NCBI GenBank assembly: GCA_947561395.2 | Contig: OX387185.1 | Location: 16,828,366-16,892,365, forward strand | Length of the DNA: 64,000 bases | Reading direction: 5' to 3' | From: Buxus sempervirens | Lineage: Eukaryota; Streptophyta; Magnoliopsida; Buxales; Buxaceae | Shown: positions 46,297-57,632 of the stretch, one piece after another | Layout: every line of letters begins with the position of its first letter | How positions within the stretch are numbered: the first letter of the stretch is position 1 | The notes under the pieces: generated by a model | The model's database searches: none | Seen by the model: the letters and a program-made list of their open reading frames with translations, nothing else | What the model was told of the DNA's origin: nothing | Program-made: the position numbers and the translations under genes

Positions 46297-46729
46297 TGTA
46301 ATACCCAAAAAATTTCCAGAAATTTTAATTAAATAATAATCAGTATTTTATTGTGGATTTTATTAATGGATTGTAATTAAATATATAGGTGATCACATTG
46401 ATGAAAGAGATCAGGAGTTTGATGCACATCCAACTGTTGGATCATGAAATAAAGGAGTAAGTATTAATTTAAGTCTATTTGCTAATTTGATTGGTTAGTA
46501 GTATAGGATTTAATGGAAGGGAAATACGTGGAATCATGAGATTAAAAATAGGGTTTTATTAAGTGAGTATACGACTAATCAATCGTATACCTACTCATTG
46601 TATTCTCTTGCGGTTGAAAGTAGAAGAAGAGAAGAAGCGAGAGGAGAAGGAACAAACCTTGGAGCTTTGCTGTTTTTGAAGTGTTCTGCATCCCAGGAAG
46701 AGTCTTGTGTTACTGTAAAGGGAGAGATC
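46297..46729 (+). mobile_element. LTR-like fragment with a perfect GTATACGA palindrome
   Basis: It starts TGTAATACCCAAAAAATTTCC, resembling the sense-strand 5' edge of chromovirus LTRs. It contains perfect 8-bp arms GTATACGA and TCGTATAC (46567-46590) around an 8-base loop. It is interrupted by Del-right at 46730. Confidence 0.5.
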
Positions 46730-47274
46730 TGTAACGCCCCGGATCCGCATTGTTCATTAAAGATATAACACGTCTCATAGAGGGTTAGGTAAGGATCCAA
46801 ATAAAAGTGATCCTGGATAATCACGCAATTAATACCATATCAGAGTGCACAATTAAATTCTTATCTAAGAAGTCTAATATAATCTTCAAATAAAATCAAA
46901 TGGTTCCAAACAACTACCTTATTTCATTTCCCAAAACAAATGTATCAAAGTTTCAATCTATAATAAACCTACTAGTCTATGGATGATAGTAATAGTCCTC
47001 CTCTCTATATGTGTTAGTCGGATCTACCCCAGAAGGTGCCTCACCACGAATATCTGAAAAACAAACAACAACGAAGGAATGAGATACGAATATCTTAGCG
47101 AGTAACATATGCATGAAAAAATAGTTATCCACAGTTATAAACATGCTTTGATAAATAACCAACCAATAAACAACCATAGTACCGATAAATCAACGAAAGG
47201 TAAATGTCATGCATATTAATTAAATTGGTTAATTTACATGCCAAGGAGACACTCCACACCTCCATGTACACATT

Positions 47275-47395
47275 TTCGGCCTACTCAGGGTATTGGACAT
47301 TCTGAAATGATGGCTTACTCAGGGTATCGTCATCCAATGCCGGCCTACTCCGGGTATCGGCACTGAAAACCAGGCCTACTCAGGGTATTTGGCTG
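47275..47395 (-). repeat. Stem-loop array with GCCTACTCAGGGTAT loop, copy 1
   Basis: Four units share the loop. The best stem is CAATGCCG/CGGCACTG (47335-47342 and 47358-47365), with one position that becomes a G-U wobble in the sense (minus) RNA. The unit at about 47307-47332 pairs ATGA with TCAT; the outer two are weaker. Confidence 0.75.
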
Positions 47396-48009
47396 CTCTA
47401 CACTGGTCGTGACAACACACAAGGCCATGCAATTACGCTAACAAACAAATACCATCACATTACTAAGCTTAACATGGATCCAAGGGAAGCTAAACTCAAA
47501 ACCAAATTAACAAGTTAACAAAACTCCGTATTTGCAAAACAATAAACCCACACTGATTACCATCCTGTGTATCCCAATACACTCATCACAAGTTGTTCCA
47601 ACCAGAACATCAACTCATATAAATTCAGTAGGTATCCCAACCTCACAACAACAAAACTTATGCAGTAAAATCCTTTTACTCACACAAAACATTTCAATAC
47701 TATTAAGTCCTTTGATATCGAACAAAACCAGATTATACAAATTTAAAATCAGAAATTAGATAAAATATATAACCAAACTAGCTCATTTAATTATAGGATC
47801 ATGAATAGCAACAACCTACCTAGATTCCTTAAATTCACCTTTCGACAAGTTATAGAAATACCCAGAATTTGATTCAATACTCTCCCAAATGTTTTGAACG
47901 GATATAATGTTTCTAATATTCTAATCTAGCCTTTTGGGTAGGAGTTTGTAGTCTCAAAGTATCAAAAATTTGTTAGGATTGGCAAAAACCAACTTTCGGC
48001 AATTTCCAT

Positions 48010-48260
48010 TGGGTGCGCTGACCTCTGGCACTTGGCGCGAGGTTAGTGATACCTCAAACAGCCTCTCGTGCTAACTCAAATTAGTTGGCGTGAACCAAGC
48101 GCGAGCTCGGCGAGACAAGATTTCACTTCGCGCGTGGTTGGCGCAAACTTGGCGATACAAGGAAATACCTCGCACGCGATTGGCGCGAACTAGGCGAGAA
48201 CAAATAACTTAGCTTTGCGCCGACTCTTTCACTTGGCGCTAGGTAGGAGCCGAATCGGCG
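48010..48260. repeat. GC-rich TTGGCGCGA block in the Del-right LTR
   Basis: A motif like 'cttggcgcgagg' or 'gttggcgcaaac' recurs six or more times, about 500-750 bases downstream of the TATA box in element sense. Confidence 0.7.
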
Positions 48261-48912
48261 GATCCTACCTCCGACACACGACTCTCTGTTAATCTCAGAA
48301 CTCCATGACTGACCTTACTTTTGACCTCTGTAACGATTCATCTATGCTTCTACCATCACCCAAACACCTTTAAACTTATTTCGGATTTAATCTAAACAAC
48401 TTAAAAATCACGACTTCTAAACCCATCAAACAACTCACGCTCGAACAGATGTTATTCCGAAAACATGCTTCCGACTAATCATCAGAGATCAAAAACCCAT
48501 CATAAAATCAAAACGATGCTACTCACCTTATACGCTTCCAAGTCTTGCACAGCAACTCCTAGTAGAGCAAAACCAACAGTCGATCGTCACTCCGTTTGTC
48601 TTCGGTTCGCAAGTGGTTTTCTTCTGAACACCCTTGATGCTGAACACTTTGATCGGCAGGAACACCCAGTCTTCTTCTCTCCTAAAACCCTAGATCACTA
48701 GCCGCAACTCATTCAACACAAAGTATGCGAGAACCCAAAACCTACGCGTCTAAATACGCTAACTATTTATACTTACCCAATATACTTTGCCGCTCGACTA
48801 GATTTAAATTAGCTTGATTCGGTGCAACGCTCACCCACCAAGTTTCCTACGTACACAGCTTATAAATTTTATTTTTCCAATAAAATCATGTAGAAAATAT
48901 CGGGATTTTACA

Positions 48913-48931
48913 TTCTCCCCCCCTAAAAAAA
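48913..48931 (-). other. Polypurine tract of Del-right
   Basis: The minus strand reads a purine run ending AGGGGGGGAGAA directly against the LTR start TGTAAAATCCCG. This fixes the element's orientation. Confidence 0.85.
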
Positions 48932-48939
48932 TTTTGTCC

Positions 48940-49150
48940 TCAAGATGAAACGAATAACTCCGGATACTTCTTCTTCATCTCTTCCTCACCTTCCCAAGTG
49001 CATTCTTCTGTGGAATGATTCTGCCATAGCACTTTCACCAAGGGAACCACTTTGGTGCGAAGGATCTATTCACGACGATCTAGGATCTGAACTGGTCTCT
49101 CCTCGTATGTCAAATCCTCCCGAATCACCAAAGGTTCGGGATCTATCACA
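48940..49150 (-). pseudogene. C-terminal chromodomain-like part of Del-right pol
   Basis: In the frame next to integrase the minus strand reads TYEERPVQILDRRE, a stop, then ILRTKVVPLVKVLWQ and EECTWEGEEEMKKKYPELF, ending at 48940. This is the chromodomain-type tail of Tekay/Del chromoviruses, thought to direct integration into heterochromatin. It is separated from integrase by a frame change near 49150. Confidence 0.78.
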
Positions 49151-50552
49151 TGACTGGGATTGGAGATGTATTTACATAACGTAACATAGAAATGTGAAAT
49201 ATGTCATGCACCCCTTCCAAGTAGCCCGGTAAAGCCAAACGATATGCTGCTGGGTTAATCTCCTTCACTATTTCATAGGGACCAATGAACCTAGGTGATA
49301 ATTTCCCTTTCTTCCCAAATCTCCTAATGCACTTGGATGGTGAAATCTTTAGAAAGACCATATCTCCCACTTCAAATTTTAGCTCCTGCTGTCTAGTATC
49401 TGCATAACTCTTCTGACGACTCTGTGCAGTCAATATCTGCTGTTTGATCAATTTTACCTTTTCCATACTGTCTTGAATAATTTCTGGCCCAAAATACTGT
49501 TTCTCCCCAATCTCCACCCAACATACTGGAGATCTGCACACCCTACCATATAAAGCTTTATACGGTGTCATTTGGATGCTAGCTTGGTAGCTATTATTGT
49601 AGGCAAACTCCACTAGATGCAAATACTTGCTCCAACTGCCACCACAATCCAAGACACAACACCTCAACATGTCCTCCAAGGTTTGTATAGTCCTCTCGGA
49701 CTGACCATCACTCTGCGGATGAAAACTGGTACTGAAACTCAACTTGGTACCCATGGCTTCCTGAAAGCACTGCCAAAAGTGAGATTTGAAACGGGAATCC
49801 CTATCCGATACAATAGACACTGGGACCCCATGCAACTTGACTATCTCCCGTGTATATAGATCAACTAATGATGCTAGATTCTGGGTAGTCGAATAAGGCA
49901 AGAAGTGAGCTGATTTTGTCAGCCTATCAACAATTACCCATACACCATTGTGATTCTTAGCTGTAGGCGGTAGCCCATTCACAAAATCCATCGTGATATG
50001 CTCCCATTTCCACTCGGCCACGGGTAATGGTCTCATCAAGCCTGGAGGTCTCCGATGTTCTGCTTTTACTTGCTGACATGTGAGACATTTAGCTACAAAT
50101 TCTGCAATGTCTTTCTTCATACCCGACCACCAATATACCCCCTTCAAATTCCGATACATCTTGGTGCCACCCGGGTGAATTGCATATCTAGACTTGTGAC
50201 TCTCATCAAGTATCACTCCTCTGATCTCATCATCATTCGGGACACAAATCTGACCCTTAAATTTCGGTAGTCCATCCCTAATCTCAAACCCTCTAGCGGC
50301 CTCATCACCCTTTGATACTAACTCCCTGGTATGAGTCAAATCTATATCAGTCAACTGCTTGTCATGAATCCTCTGTATCAACTTAGGCTCCACCTGAACT
50401 CGTGACAAAATCAAACCATGTCCGTAGGTGCTAAACTCTCCTTGCCAGTCTACCACTGTATCAACTAAAGTGCACTGGCTAGCCATGAAAGTAGCTAATG
50501 TGGCCACCTCCTCCTGAGAAACACCCCTACGGCTCAAAGCATCTGCCACCAC
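49146..50552 (-). pseudogene. Integrase of Del-right, one open frame
   Basis: The 468-codon frame begins just after the RNase H ([14 protein letters not shown]). It includes a zinc finger (HPGGTKMYRNLKGVYW, CLTCQQVKAEH), catalytic Asp in WEHITMDFVNGLP, Asp in SDRDSRFKSHFW and Glu in PQSDGQSERTIQTLED. It continues to LEGVHDIFHISMLRY. All three catalytic residues are present. The frame is open, but both ends are separated from the rest of pol by frame changes, so it is part of a defective polyprotein. Confidence 0.88.
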
Positions 50553-50935
50553 ATTTGCCTTGCCGGGTGGTAATGAAGAGTGAAATCATAATCCTTTAGG
50601 AGGTCCATCCATCTCCTTTGTCTCATATTCAGCTCTCTCTGGGAAAATATATACCTCAAGCTTTTATGATCTGAGAATATCTCGAATTGGGCTCCCATCA
50701 AGTAGTGCCTCCATAACTTGAGTGCAAACACAATCGCTACCAACTCCAAATCATGTGTAGGATAATTCCCTTCAAGAGGACGTAGCAACCTCGAAGCATA
50801 TGCTACTACCCGTCTCTGCTGCATCAAAACACAGCCCAATCCTACTCGTGAAGCATCACAATAAATCGAAAATCCCTCACTCATTGATGGAACAATCAAA
50901 ACTGGAGTTGTAGGCAGTTTACTTTTCAACTCCTA
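50534..50935 (-). pseudogene. RNase H domain of Del-right
   Basis: [18 protein letters not shown] carries the first catalytic Asp, [17 protein letters not shown] the Glu and [14 protein letters not shown] the second Asp. A TAG at 50933-50935 stands where Gln is expected (SF-Q-ELK). A frame change near 50540 separates it from integrase. Confidence 0.87.
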
Positions 50936-51645
50936 AAAGCTGGTCTCACACTTGTCATTCCAATCAAACTTCACTGCCTTCTTAGTGAGATTGGATAAAG
51001 GTGCTGCCACTTTGGAAAAGTTCTCTGTGAATCTCCTGTAATATCCAGCCATCCCCAAGAAACTCTGAATCTCTGTCATAGATGAAGGTCTAGGCCATTT
51101 CGCAACAGCCTGCACCTTAGCTGGATCCACTGCTATTCCCTTCCCAGAAATCACATGCCCCAAGAAACTCACCTCTCTCAACCAGAACTGGCACTTACTG
51201 AACTTTGCATACAATCTGTGCTCTCTCAATGTCTGCAATACTGTCTTAAGGTGCTGAATGTGATCCTCTCTACTCTAGGAGTACACCAGAATGTCATCAA
51301 TAAACACAACCACAAAGCTGTCCAAGTAAGGATGAAATACTCGATTCATCAGGTTCATGAAGACAGCCGGGGCATTAGTCAGCCCAAATGGCATAACCAA
51401 AAACTTGTAGTGCCCATACCGTGTGCGAAAAGCTGTCTTCTCTATATCCTTAGGTGCTACTCTTAATTGGTGGTATCCAGATCTCAGGTCGATCTTAGAA
51501 AACCAAGACGCTCCCCTCAACTGGTCGAACAAGTCGTCGATCCGAGGAAACAGATACTTATTCTTAATGGTGACTTGGTTCAACTGGCGGTAGTCTATAC
51601 ACATCTGCATCGACCCGTCCTTCTTTTGAACAAACAGGACCGGTG
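50936..51645 (-). pseudogene. Reverse transcriptase of Del-right, main part
   Basis: The frame shows [38 protein letters not shown] and the catalytic [10 protein letters not shown] stop at 51275-51277 follows, then the in-frame [20 protein letters not shown] and [20 protein letters not shown]. The first part of the domain is displaced to 54199-54519 by the solo LTR at 51651. Confidence 0.88.
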
Positions 51646-52257
51646 CACCCTGTAACGCCCCGGATCCATGTTGTTCAATAAAGATATAACACGTCTCACG
51701 GAGGTTAGGCACGGATCGTTAATCAATTTATGATCGCTGGATAATCATATAGCTATAACCTGACAGAGTGCACATTTCCATTTATGCAAAATTGTAACAT
51801 TTAAAATGAACTAGAATCATATGGTTCAACCCCAATTAAACTTTAATACATCTCAATTAATTCAAAGTTCTCCAATTCCGAACAGATAACCTACTAGTCT
51901 AAGGAAGGTAATAGAAATCCTCCTCCCTATAAGCCTTAGCAGCATCTACCCCAGTAATCGCCTCACCACGAGTATCTGAAAAACAAACAAGACAAACATC
52001 GGAGTGAGATACGAATATCTCAGCGAGTAGCACATGCATGCAGAAATAGTTGATCACAATTTAAACTATGCATCGACAAACACTTAATACGGTTAAACAG
52101 CCAACATCAATTCTCAAATTGAAATCAAGGCTTGTTCTAATCAAACAAACCACATCTCAGTTAAGTACGGCAACACATCGATTGGTCAATGTCATGACTA
52201 TCGTTTAGTTGATAAATTAAACATGCCAAGTAGACACTCCACACCTCCATGTACACA

Positions 52258-52382
52258 GTTCCGGCCTACTCAGGGTTTCGGATACTCTGAAATGACGGCC
52301 TACTCAGGGTTTCGTCATCCAATGCAGGCCTACTCCCCGGGTTTCTGCATTGACAACCAGGCCTACTCAGGGTTTCTGGCTG
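52258..52382 (-). repeat. Stem-loop array with GCCTACTCAGGGTTT loop, copy 2
   Basis: Four units have perfect but different stems around nearly the same loop: TCCG/CGGA (52260-52263, 52279-52282), ATGACG/CGTCAT (52292-52297, 52313-52318), CAATGCAG/CTGCATTG (52320-52327, 52345-52352) and CCAG/CTGG (about 52357-52379). Confidence 0.85.
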
Positions 52383-53004
52383 CTCTACACCGGTCGTGGC
52401 AACACACAAGGCCATGCAATTCCAACAACCAACAATAACATCACATTACTAAGCTTAAACATCTGGATCCAGGACAAGCTAGACCAAAACAGTAAAACAT
52501 CGTATAATCTCAATACCAATATCAAAGAAAAACCATTCATTTCACATCATGTAAAACCCATCACAGTTCATCACCTGTCCCTCTGGACCAAGCAGTATCT
52601 CAAGTACTTTCAGCATTTTCTCATTTTCGTAACACATGCCATTCGGAAACAAAACTCAATTCATTCATACCAAGGAAATCCTCACATTACATTTACAGTT
52701 TCCAAACACGTGAAACCAGAATAGAATAACTCCTCAATCAAAACAGTGTATAAAACAGAGTGAATGTAACTGGTAACTCTTAGTGGTTTGGCATCCGGCA
52801 CAACACTCATAAATAACCTAAATTCAACTTGGATGCTTTTAAGAAGTTAACTAAATTTTCTTCTAATAATTTCATAGGCAAAGTAGATCCCAAAGTTCCC
52901 AAACAAGTGAATAGTGAAGTGGTTTAACCCCTAAGACACCCAATTACTCTTGGCTAATTCAGATTTCCATTTCAGTAAGTAAAATAGGGTAGGCACTCAC
53001 TTCC

Positions 53005-53300
53005 TGAGGTGCGCGCCAGGTGGACGTCGGTCGGCGGTAAGAAAATTAGGGTAAAAGGTTGCTTCCGCTCACTCGACGCTAGGTGAGCGCGAGATAGGCG
53101 CGAGCTGAGCGCCAGGTTCGCGTGAGCCGAGCGGTCTGTTTTTAGGTGCACGCGAGCTGAGCGCCAGGTTCGCGCGAGCCGAGCGGTCTGTTTTCAGGTG
53201 CACGCGAGCTGAGCGCCAGGTTCGCGCGAGCTCGGCGGTAAGTCGAATTTTAACGGGGCGTCTACCTAAGAGGTGAGCGGCAGTGGGCGCCAGGTTCGCG
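53005..53300. repeat. GC-rich array GCGCGAGCTGAGCGCCAGG
   Basis: The unit 'gcgcgagctgagcgccaggttc' recurs at least four times, including near-exact tandem copies of about 60 bases (about 53090-53240). Confidence 0.8.
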
Positions 53301-54198
53301 GATACCCCCTGCGATTTCCAGTTCTCTGTAAATTCGAGATCTATATCTCTGGCTGGTTTGTTTCGGTCTGTTATTGCTCCAATACCCTCCTAGTACTCCC
53401 AGAAGACTTCCCAAACATATTTGGATTTAATCTAACTACATTTAATTTCAAGATAAATTTCGGTCTCCGACTCTGTTTCATGCCATTCCAGAAAACTAAA
53501 AGAAAACTCAAGAGATCATTTAAACTACAACCATGCATCAGAATAATCTCGAGAAAACATAAAACACAAAACCCCAGTTGTAAATGAGTGCTACTCCCAT
53601 GAATGCGCTTATTCCAGAAGCAAAACCTCGGCCGATCACCACTCCGGCCACGCACGCGAATGAAAAATCTCTCCAAACAAAACTTCTCGAGCAGAGAGAG
53701 ATAACCCACTGAAGTTAAACTCCAAAATCCTTCCCTTAGCCCTTGCGATGCTTGTTCTTCACGAGCAGAACCCTAATCGCCACTCCAGCCAAAATCGCTC
53801 AATTCTCCTGATACTCAGACTAGCGAAAAAATGTTTCCGTAAGTAATACGCGTATTTCCTTTAAACCCAAAACCCTACTTTCCCTATTTGTACATTTACC
53901 TTGCGAGATACATACGCCGCTCGATCAACCCTTTTAACCCCTTGATCCTATGCATGCTCGCCCACCGGAAACACTACATGTTCCGCATCCACTTACGTTA
54001 ATAAGAACACAACAATACTTTAATAATAATAATGATAATAATACGATTTTTCAGAAAAATGGCTATATAACGCCTGTACATACGAGTATGGGCTAAGCCC
54101 TCAAACCACAAAATCACCTGATAAACACAGTTATATATATAAGAATAAATAAATAAACAAACAATAAAACTTACCAAAAATCAGGGTTTTACACACCC

Positions 54199-54519
54199 CA
54201 TGGTGACACGCTGGGTCTAATAAAGCCCTTTGCTTCTAGCTCATCCAACTGCTTTTTCATCTCTTGATTCTCAAGTTGTGACATCCATTATGGTGGTATG
54301 GACACAGGTGCCGTACCAAGTAAGAGTCGTATACTAAACTCAACCTCTCTAGATGGTGGTAATCCCGGCAAATCCTCAGGAAATATGTCCTCAAACTCCG
54401 ATGCCACAGGCACACTAGAGAGACTAGGTGCCTCAGACTCTGCCTCCTCAACTTCAATGGAAGCTACAAAACTAATCCGTGTACTCAATCCCTCACAACA
54501 GAAACAGTGCATAGGCTAA
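54199..54519 (-). pseudogene. Linker and start of RT of Del-right
   Basis: The minus strand reads VASEFEDIFPEDLPGLPPSREVEFSI, the conserved lead-in to gypsy RT. It ends with [20 protein letters not shown] at the solo-LTR junction. A frame change lies near 54288. Confidence 0.8.
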
Positions 54520-54951
54520 TCAGGCTGACTGCTGACATACCATAATAGTACCCCGATGACAATCTATACTCACATGATGCCTAAACAGCCAATCAATGCC
54601 CAAGATCACATCAAACTCCCCAAAACTCAACTCCACCAAGTCTCCTGGCAACTCCAAAGAACCTAACCGGATCATGCAATCTCTAAATACAGTCTGTACT
54701 CTAGTCGCCTCTCCCAATGGTGTGTGTACAAGTAACTTAGACTCAAGTGTGGTAGGGATCAAACCAATACGAAGTGCATAAGGAGGAGTAATAAAAGATC
54801 TAGAAGCTCCTGAATCAAACAAACATATAGCTGATCTACCATGTATGAAAAGAATACCTCCAACCAGCTGCGGTACAATCGGCTCGTCCTCACGAGCCTC
54901 CTCAGTAAGTCCCCCCTCTGGCTCATCCTCCTGAGCTGCTACGGCATACAC
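54520..54951 (-). pseudogene. Protease of Del-right
   Basis: The frame contains AICLFDSGASRSFI with the catalytic D-S-G-A, then LVHTPLGEATRV and FDVILGIDWLFRHHVSIDC, typical of Tekay/Del aspartic protease. The frame ends at a stop at 54520, before the RT linker. Confidence 0.85.
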
Positions 54952-55752
54952 CCTCGTCTGCTGCTGAGGGCGTGGGGGTGGGGCCTGCTGCCTCTGCGGT
55001 GCCTGTCTACCCTGATATCCACCACTGCCTTGACCCTGTGACCTCTGTGGTGCTGGTAATGCCGGTGCTGGTCTAGGATACTAGAATCGAGGAGCATGTA
55101 ACGCCCCGGATCCGAGTCACATGAAAACCCGTAACTCGTCTCCAGAGGTTATAATAAATAACAGGATCGCACTACCAAAGTAAGGAAAAACATGAATACA
55201 ACAATGGCTATATAACAGAGTGCGCTAAAATAACCCCAAAGTAAAACTCACATGACCCAAGTAACTACCGTCAAGTATCGAGCTCTCCATGAGTATCTGG
55301 AAACAAAACGAAAACAACGGGGTGAGATACGAATATCCCAGTGAGCAGCACATGCATGCACAAATACATTTAGTTCAGTTCTAAAAACATGCCACGATTA
55401 CAAACCATATACAACGATGATAACACGTATAACCCAACAAAACTTCAACGATCTAATTTACTTCCGTGAGGAAAACCATCGAATAAACCAAGCAGTAAAG
55501 ACGATATAAATCATGCATATAGCCGTAAAGTCACGTATAACCAGGTAGCAACATATCGAAGAAAACATAGTTCAACAACTCAGGTTTTTGAAATACTAGA
55601 GTGTTTATCATGGGCCACTCCGCACCAATAGACCAGCGAATAAAACATACCACGTCAAACAAAATCAAATACCACATTGGTCAATGTCATGTAGTTGCTT
55701 GAATTGGTTAATCGACATGCCAGAGCGACATCCACACCTCCATGTACATAGT

Positions 55753-55872
55753 TCCGGCCTACTCAGGGTATCGGACACTCTGAAATGACGGCCTACTCAG
55801 GGTATCGTCATCCAATGCCGGCCTACTCCGGGTATCAGCATTGACAACTAAGCCTACTCAGGGTTTCTGGCT
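55753..55872 (-). repeat. Stem-loop array with GCCTACTCAGGGTAT loop, copy 3
   Basis: Stems are TCCG/CGGA, ATGACG/CGTCAT and CAATGCCG/CAGCATTG (55813-55820, 55836-55843). In the last, the single mismatch is a U-G wobble in the sense RNA. The fourth unit is decayed. Confidence 0.8.
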
Positions 55873-56029
55873 GCTCTACACCAGTCATGGCAACACTCCA
55901 TGGCCATGCCATTACACCAATAAAACAAAATACATCACATTACTAAGCTTAGACTCTGGATCCAGGACAAGCTAAACCAAAACCGATAAATAACCAAATA
56001 AAACTCCGCATTCAGTACACACATCACAA

Positions 56030-56140
56030 GTTGTTCCAACCAGAACAGTAATTATTCACAAGTGTTCCAACCAGAACATCATCTCACAAGTGTTCCAACC
56101 AGAACATCAACTCACAAGTGTTCCAACCAGAACAGTAATT
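56030..56140. repeat. Short tandem repeat (CACAAGTGTTCCAACCAGAA)
   Basis: Four to five copies of about 27 bases, built on 'cacaagtgttccaaccagaacat', lie in tandem. A single unit of the same sequence occurs in the Del-right LTR (near 47588-47612), so it expanded in this copy. Confidence 0.8.
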
Positions 56141-56467
56141 TTCCACAAGTAAATAATCTTTGCAACATAATTCAACTTGCCATCAAGAAATAGGATTTAA
56201 TAAATCTCAATCAAGTACAGTACAGTGTATAATCCAAAGAACTAAAATAAAGCCCCAGTGTTGGGTATCCCGAACATCACCTAATTATTTCCCTACATCT
56301 ACCTCAGAAGCTCTTACGAAATTCCAAGATCTATCTTCAATATTCTCATAAGTAATTTTATCTCAAATGTTGTAAACAAATACTTTGCTAAGTGATCGAA
56401 GACCTTCTAGCATAAAAAATCCCCTTTGTTTTACTAAATTATGAGATTCAGCAAGAAAATGAACTAG

Positions 56468-56745
56468 GCGCTCACTTCCTGAAGTGGGCGCCAAGTGAGC
56501 ACTGAGTGAGTGGAGCTTATATCATTAAAATAGGGTTGGCGCTCACTCGAGGTAAGTGGGCGCGAGCTCGGCGTGGAGTGGGCGCGAGAAGGGCGCGAGA
56601 TAGGCGTGAGATAGGCGCATCTAATTTAAGTGGGCGCAAGCTGAGCGCCAAGTGGGCGCGAGCTCAGCGCCAGGTCAGTTTTACTATGCGCCTACTTCCG
56701 AAGTGGGCGCCAAGTGGGCGCCAAGTGAGCGGATACTCACTGCGT
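56468..56745. repeat. GC-rich array AAGTGGGCGC / CGCGAGCTCGGCG
   Basis: Motifs 'aagtgggcgccaagtg' and 'gcgcgagctcggcg' recur many times. It is the counterpart of the arrays at 48010 and 53005, with a different consensus. Confidence 0.75.
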
Positions 56746-57632
56746 TTTTCGGTTCTCTGTTAACTCCAAATCTTCGACTCTGGCTGAGATTTTTCAATCT
56801 GTAACTACTTCTCTAGACTCCTAATACCCCCAGAACACATTCAAGCCTATTTTGAATTTAATCTAACCTACTTTTCAATTATCCCCAATTTGTTATACAA
56901 AAACCCTTCGGATCGTCTTCGACCAGAAACCAGCAAAGAAATCATTCGATAAACACATGCATTCATTGAAATCAAATACTATGAATTTCACAACCAGGTT
57001 TAAAACGGTGCCACTCACCTGGTATTGGAGATATTCTTCAAGTTTCCAACCATTTTTGATGAACTCCATTCGAGTCCCAAGCTTCGGCCGCCGCCCTAAT
57101 TTTCGAAGCGGGAACCTTTCCCCCAATCTCTCCGCCTCTTCCCAAAAATTTTTACATTGATTATCTATTTATAGGCATCACTAGGGTTTAATCTGACTCA
57201 CCCTAATTAACCCCCGGAATACCCTTTCTACCCCTTGATGGAACCCGGATTACTTATTTGCTAGCTCCCTATCTAGTACAATACTTTTAAGTTCGTAAAT
57301 AATTTCTTATTAATATTCTACCTCATTTCCTTTGCCACTAATGACCCCAATCTCCAGCAATAATTAAATGTTGATTAAACCTGTCAAAATCCCGTTGTCC
57401 ATTTTCATGTATATATATATTTCTATCAAGCATTATTTCTATTATCATTTATGTTTATAGATATATATATACAATCTAAAATTTTTTTTTTCTAAAAACT
57501 GGGGTTTTACAGAGCATCAACTGATCGGTTGTCCATAGAAGTTGTATTAACGGTCTTCAACAATTGATACGTGGCCGGATGTGGGCATCCTGCCACCCGG
57601 TGACCGTGTTGACCACATCTGAAACATGTCCT

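Larger units (their letters stand above)
46730..48912 (-). mobile_element. 3' LTR of Del-right
   Basis: This 2,183-bp LTR reads TGTAACGCCCCGGATCC at the left and CGGGATTTTACA at the right, next to the polypurine tract. The TATA box is TATAAATA on the minus strand (plus 48764-48771). It carries the GC-rich block at 48010-48260 and stem-loops at 47275-47395. It is closely related to the solo LTR at 51651. Confidence 0.88.
51651..54193 (-). mobile_element. Solo LTR in the RT of Del-right
   Basis: This 2,543-bp insertion starts TGTAACGCCCCGGATCC and ends GGGTTTTACA, with perfect target repeats CACCC (51646-51650 and 54194-54198). Taking it out restores the reading SPWG-APVLF in the flanking RT. 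It resembles the LTR of Del-right itself. A weak TATA-like TACAAATA lies near 53884-53891. Confidence 0.93.
55097..57511 (-). mobile_element. Solo LTR in the gag of Del-right
   Basis: This 2,415-bp insertion begins TGTAACGCCCCGGATCC, ends GGGGTTTTACA and has perfect target repeats GAGCA (55092-55096 and 57512-57516). TATAAATA on the minus strand lies at plus 57166-57173. It belongs to the same broad family as the 46730 and 51651 LTRs but is more diverged at its start. A short AGTGTTCCAACCAGAAC tandem repeat lies at about 56030-56140. Confidence 0.93.
46730..57632 (-). mobile_element. Tekay/Del-type chromovirus 'Del-right', 3' part
   Basis: In element order (right to left) it shows a gag zinc knuckle, protease, reverse transcriptase, RNase H, integrase, chromodomain, polypurine tract and 3' LTR. 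The left target repeat should be AGATC (46725-46729). Two solo LTRs interrupt it (51651-54193 and 55097-57511). Element D cuts it at 57632, so the 5' LTR and most of gag lie right of the window. Stops and frameshifts make it defective. Confidence 0.88.
54952..57632 (-). pseudogene. C-terminal gag of Del-right, split by a solo LTR
   Basis: Right of the LTR, 57512-57632 encodes the zinc knuckle CFRCGQHGHRVAGC (C-x2-C-x4-H-x4-C). Left of it, 54952-55096 continues with a Gln/Arg/Pro-rich tail into the protease. The knuckle would bind genomic RNA. The upstream gag is displaced by element D at 57633. Confidence 0.82.
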
